64,000 nucleotides of DNA from Amblyornis subalaris (taxonomy: Eukaryota; Chordata; Aves; Passeriformes; Ptilonorhynchidae): contig JACAXG010000025.1 in NCBI GenBank assembly GCA_018881555.1, positions 3,293,899 to 3,357,898 on the forward strand, in the 5' to 3' direction. Both the position numbers and the translations under genes were made by a program. This document shows positions 62,331 through 64,000 of this stretch, in pieces. A model generated the notes under the pieces. It made no database searches, was not told where the DNA came from, and saw nothing but the letters and a program-made list of their open reading frames with translations. The number at the start of each line of letters is the position of its first letter. Position 1 is the stretch's first letter.

Positions 62331-63785
62331 TTGACTTTGTAATGTTATACAAGTAGAGGCATATTCTGTGGCTTGGGAGACTTTGCTGAGTAAAACCCTG
62401 CAAGCCACAGAAAAATGCTTAAGCAGCCTTTTAAAGNCTGGCAATGATCCAGACCTCTTCCCTTCCCTGTACCCCCTTCCTCTACCTCCACCCCACTGCT
62501 GTAACCCAGCCAGAGAAGCAGGAAAACCCTTGAGACAGGCAATCTTTATTGGTGACGATATAAAAAGCTTTTAAAGACAATGGGAGGATTAAAGCATTAG
62601 GGTCAGTCGCTACATTCTTGTAAGTGGTGAGGGTGCAACAAAATATCTAAGCTCCCATGTAGCCAAAGACTTCGGATTTAGTAAGGAAAAGGGGAGCTGT
62701 TAGGAGGGAAGGGCTTCTGACTGCAAGATTTGACTTGGTTCTTGGTGCAGTGGGGCTTGGCCCTTGTGTGCTTTCCCCTAGCTCCTGATGAGAGGATGGA
62801 GTGATGGGTCAGGCAGCGATGAGCAGCATTTTGATGGGCTGTGACCTTGGCACTCAAGGGCCATCTTGCAGCAACCCTCACTCCTAAATGTCACCCCAGC
62901 GCTCCCGATCTGAACATGCTGCCCTTGCTGCCGCTGCTATTTCAGGAGATGGCAGCCCCCTCCACGTTTGCCTGGAGCCACCAGCCTGTAATTTGAAACA
63001 GCAAAATCCATTTTGGTTGAACTTCCCACCAGGATAAGCCAGGGACTGTTCTCTCTCAGCTTCACAGTCACTCAGCACTTCCCCAGCTCCTATCTGCAGC
63101 ACCCCAGCTCTCAGCTCCTTAGGATAAGTGCAGTACAGGCAGCTCCTGACTGTACTAGCAGCTCCCCCTGCCCTGACATCGATTAAAGCCCGCTCAGATC
63201 CCAGGGCTGATGTACACTTCCCTTCTCCTGGCACTGGCACTGATGGAGGGAGCCATTGCCAAGGAGAGACAAGTTTTAGTGGTATGAGGTAGAGCTGTAA
63301 ATTTCAGTAAAAAAAAGTTAACAAAATAATCCAGGTATATGCTGGACTGGGCAGGATATGTGTAGAGCTGGGTGGGAAATGGAAAACAGAAAGCCTGATG
63401 TGGTTCTTCCAGCCCCACTCTGATGCTGAGTGAGTCTGGCAGGACTAAAACCACCCTGAATGGTGGTCATCCCAGATGAGCTTCCCCATGGTTCCTGATA
63501 CCAGTGCTGCTGCAAGGCAGGATTGTCACAGCTAGCAGTTTCCCATGTATGCGGGCAAGGGTTTTGTGAAAGGTGACTGCTGTCTATGCCCTGAAGATCC
63601 TCTTGGTAAATCCATGAGGGAAGAAAAATAGGACACTGTGTAACTTCGGAATTGTGAATAGGCTGTAATCGGGGTAAGCAGGTCACAGGTATCAGGGACT
63701 GGACTGTAGATGCAAAGGGTCTGGATTGTTTTTTAGAATGGTAAAATAAGCTGTCAAACACTCCACAGACAAAAGCAAAAAACCA

Positions 63786-63786
<1 letters not shown>
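62331..63786. other. Unassigned unique sequence
   Basis: No gene supported. The minus-strand frames of 118 codons (62884-63240) and 167 codons (63318-63821) lack domains. The start of the longer one is a leucine run produced by the AAC microsatellite next door. Confidence 0.5.

Positions 63787-63819
<33 letters not shown>
63787..63819 (+). repeat. (AAC)11 microsatellite
   Basis: Eleven uninterrupted AAC units are flanked by A-rich sequence on both sides. It could be the decorated A-rich tail of a retroposed copy, but nothing recognisable lies upstream. Confidence 0.97.
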
Positions 63820-63821
<2 letters not shown>

Positions 63822-64000
63822 AAAAGAGGTAAGGAAGAGAGTCAGACATGCTCCATGTAGTAGAAATTTTAACCAGAATTTTGGAAGACATCTGTGATTC
63901 TTTTGTGAGAAGAGTAGGTGCTGATTTAATCCTGCAGTGCTACATTTTCCCTGGTTTCAGACCCAATGCCCTATTTTCTTAACACCCAAGGACTTTTTGC
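63820..64000. other. Unassigned unique sequence
   Basis: Nothing recognisable is seen in the last 180 bases. Confidence 0.5.

Noticed and set aside
63318..63821. 167-codon minus-strand frame starting with a leucine run
   Set aside because: The leucine run is the translated AAC microsatellite, and the remainder has no domain.

Overview
The window reads as nuclear, non-coding DNA from an amniote, most likely a sauropsid (bird, crocodilian or turtle). Three things point there. Old CR1 retroposon fragments are present (about 10264-10745 on the minus strand, about 43164-43430 on the plus strand, and a second CR1-like 3' tail near 43690). Several decayed MIR/CORE-type SINE copies are present, some with the L2-like tail common in reptile genomes. 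I see no Alu, L1, B1/B2 or bacterial gene structure. The repeat assignments rest on my memory of consensus sequences, not on a search, and the species cannot be fixed from this window.

No protein-coding gene, tRNA, rRNA or known microRNA could be supported. Open frames are short and carry no recognisable domain on either strand. The longest (267 codons, minus strand, 850-1653) overlaps a CpG-rich patch in which several frames are open, so it is probably incidental. The window is best read as a gene-poor intergenic interval or a very large intron.

Layout: 1-2200 holds an old SINE, a small CpG-rich island (about 1097-1432) and a GATA microsatellite. 2200-10250 is mostly unique sequence with a homeodomain-site-rich patch near 5.1 kb and a long pyrimidine tract at 6.44-6.52 kb. 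10.26-10.75 kb is an ancient CR1. 10.75-33.6 kb is unique and AT-leaning, with one MIR-like copy at 22.8 kb. 33.6-33.9 kb is a fairly complete SINE with an L2-like tail. 33.9-43.1 kb is unique apart from a MIR-like copy at 38.8 kb, purine tracts at 40.4 kb and a T-rich tract at 42.7 kb. 43.16-43.74 kb holds two CR1 3' ends close together. 44-52 kb contains a SINE remnant, two short tandem duplications, a TAAT-rich candidate conserved element (47.49-47.66 kb) and two exon-like configurations (49.3 and 51.4-51.6 kb). 52-64 kb is unique sequence with GT, AC, CA and AAC microsatellites and one clear MIR-like copy at 59.5 kb.

Single isolated N bases are scattered through the window at very uneven density, which looks like masked heterozygous or ambiguous sites rather than gaps. 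I found no convincing new biological system. The items most worth checking are the CpG island, the TAAT-rich element at 47.5 kb and the two exon-like regions.
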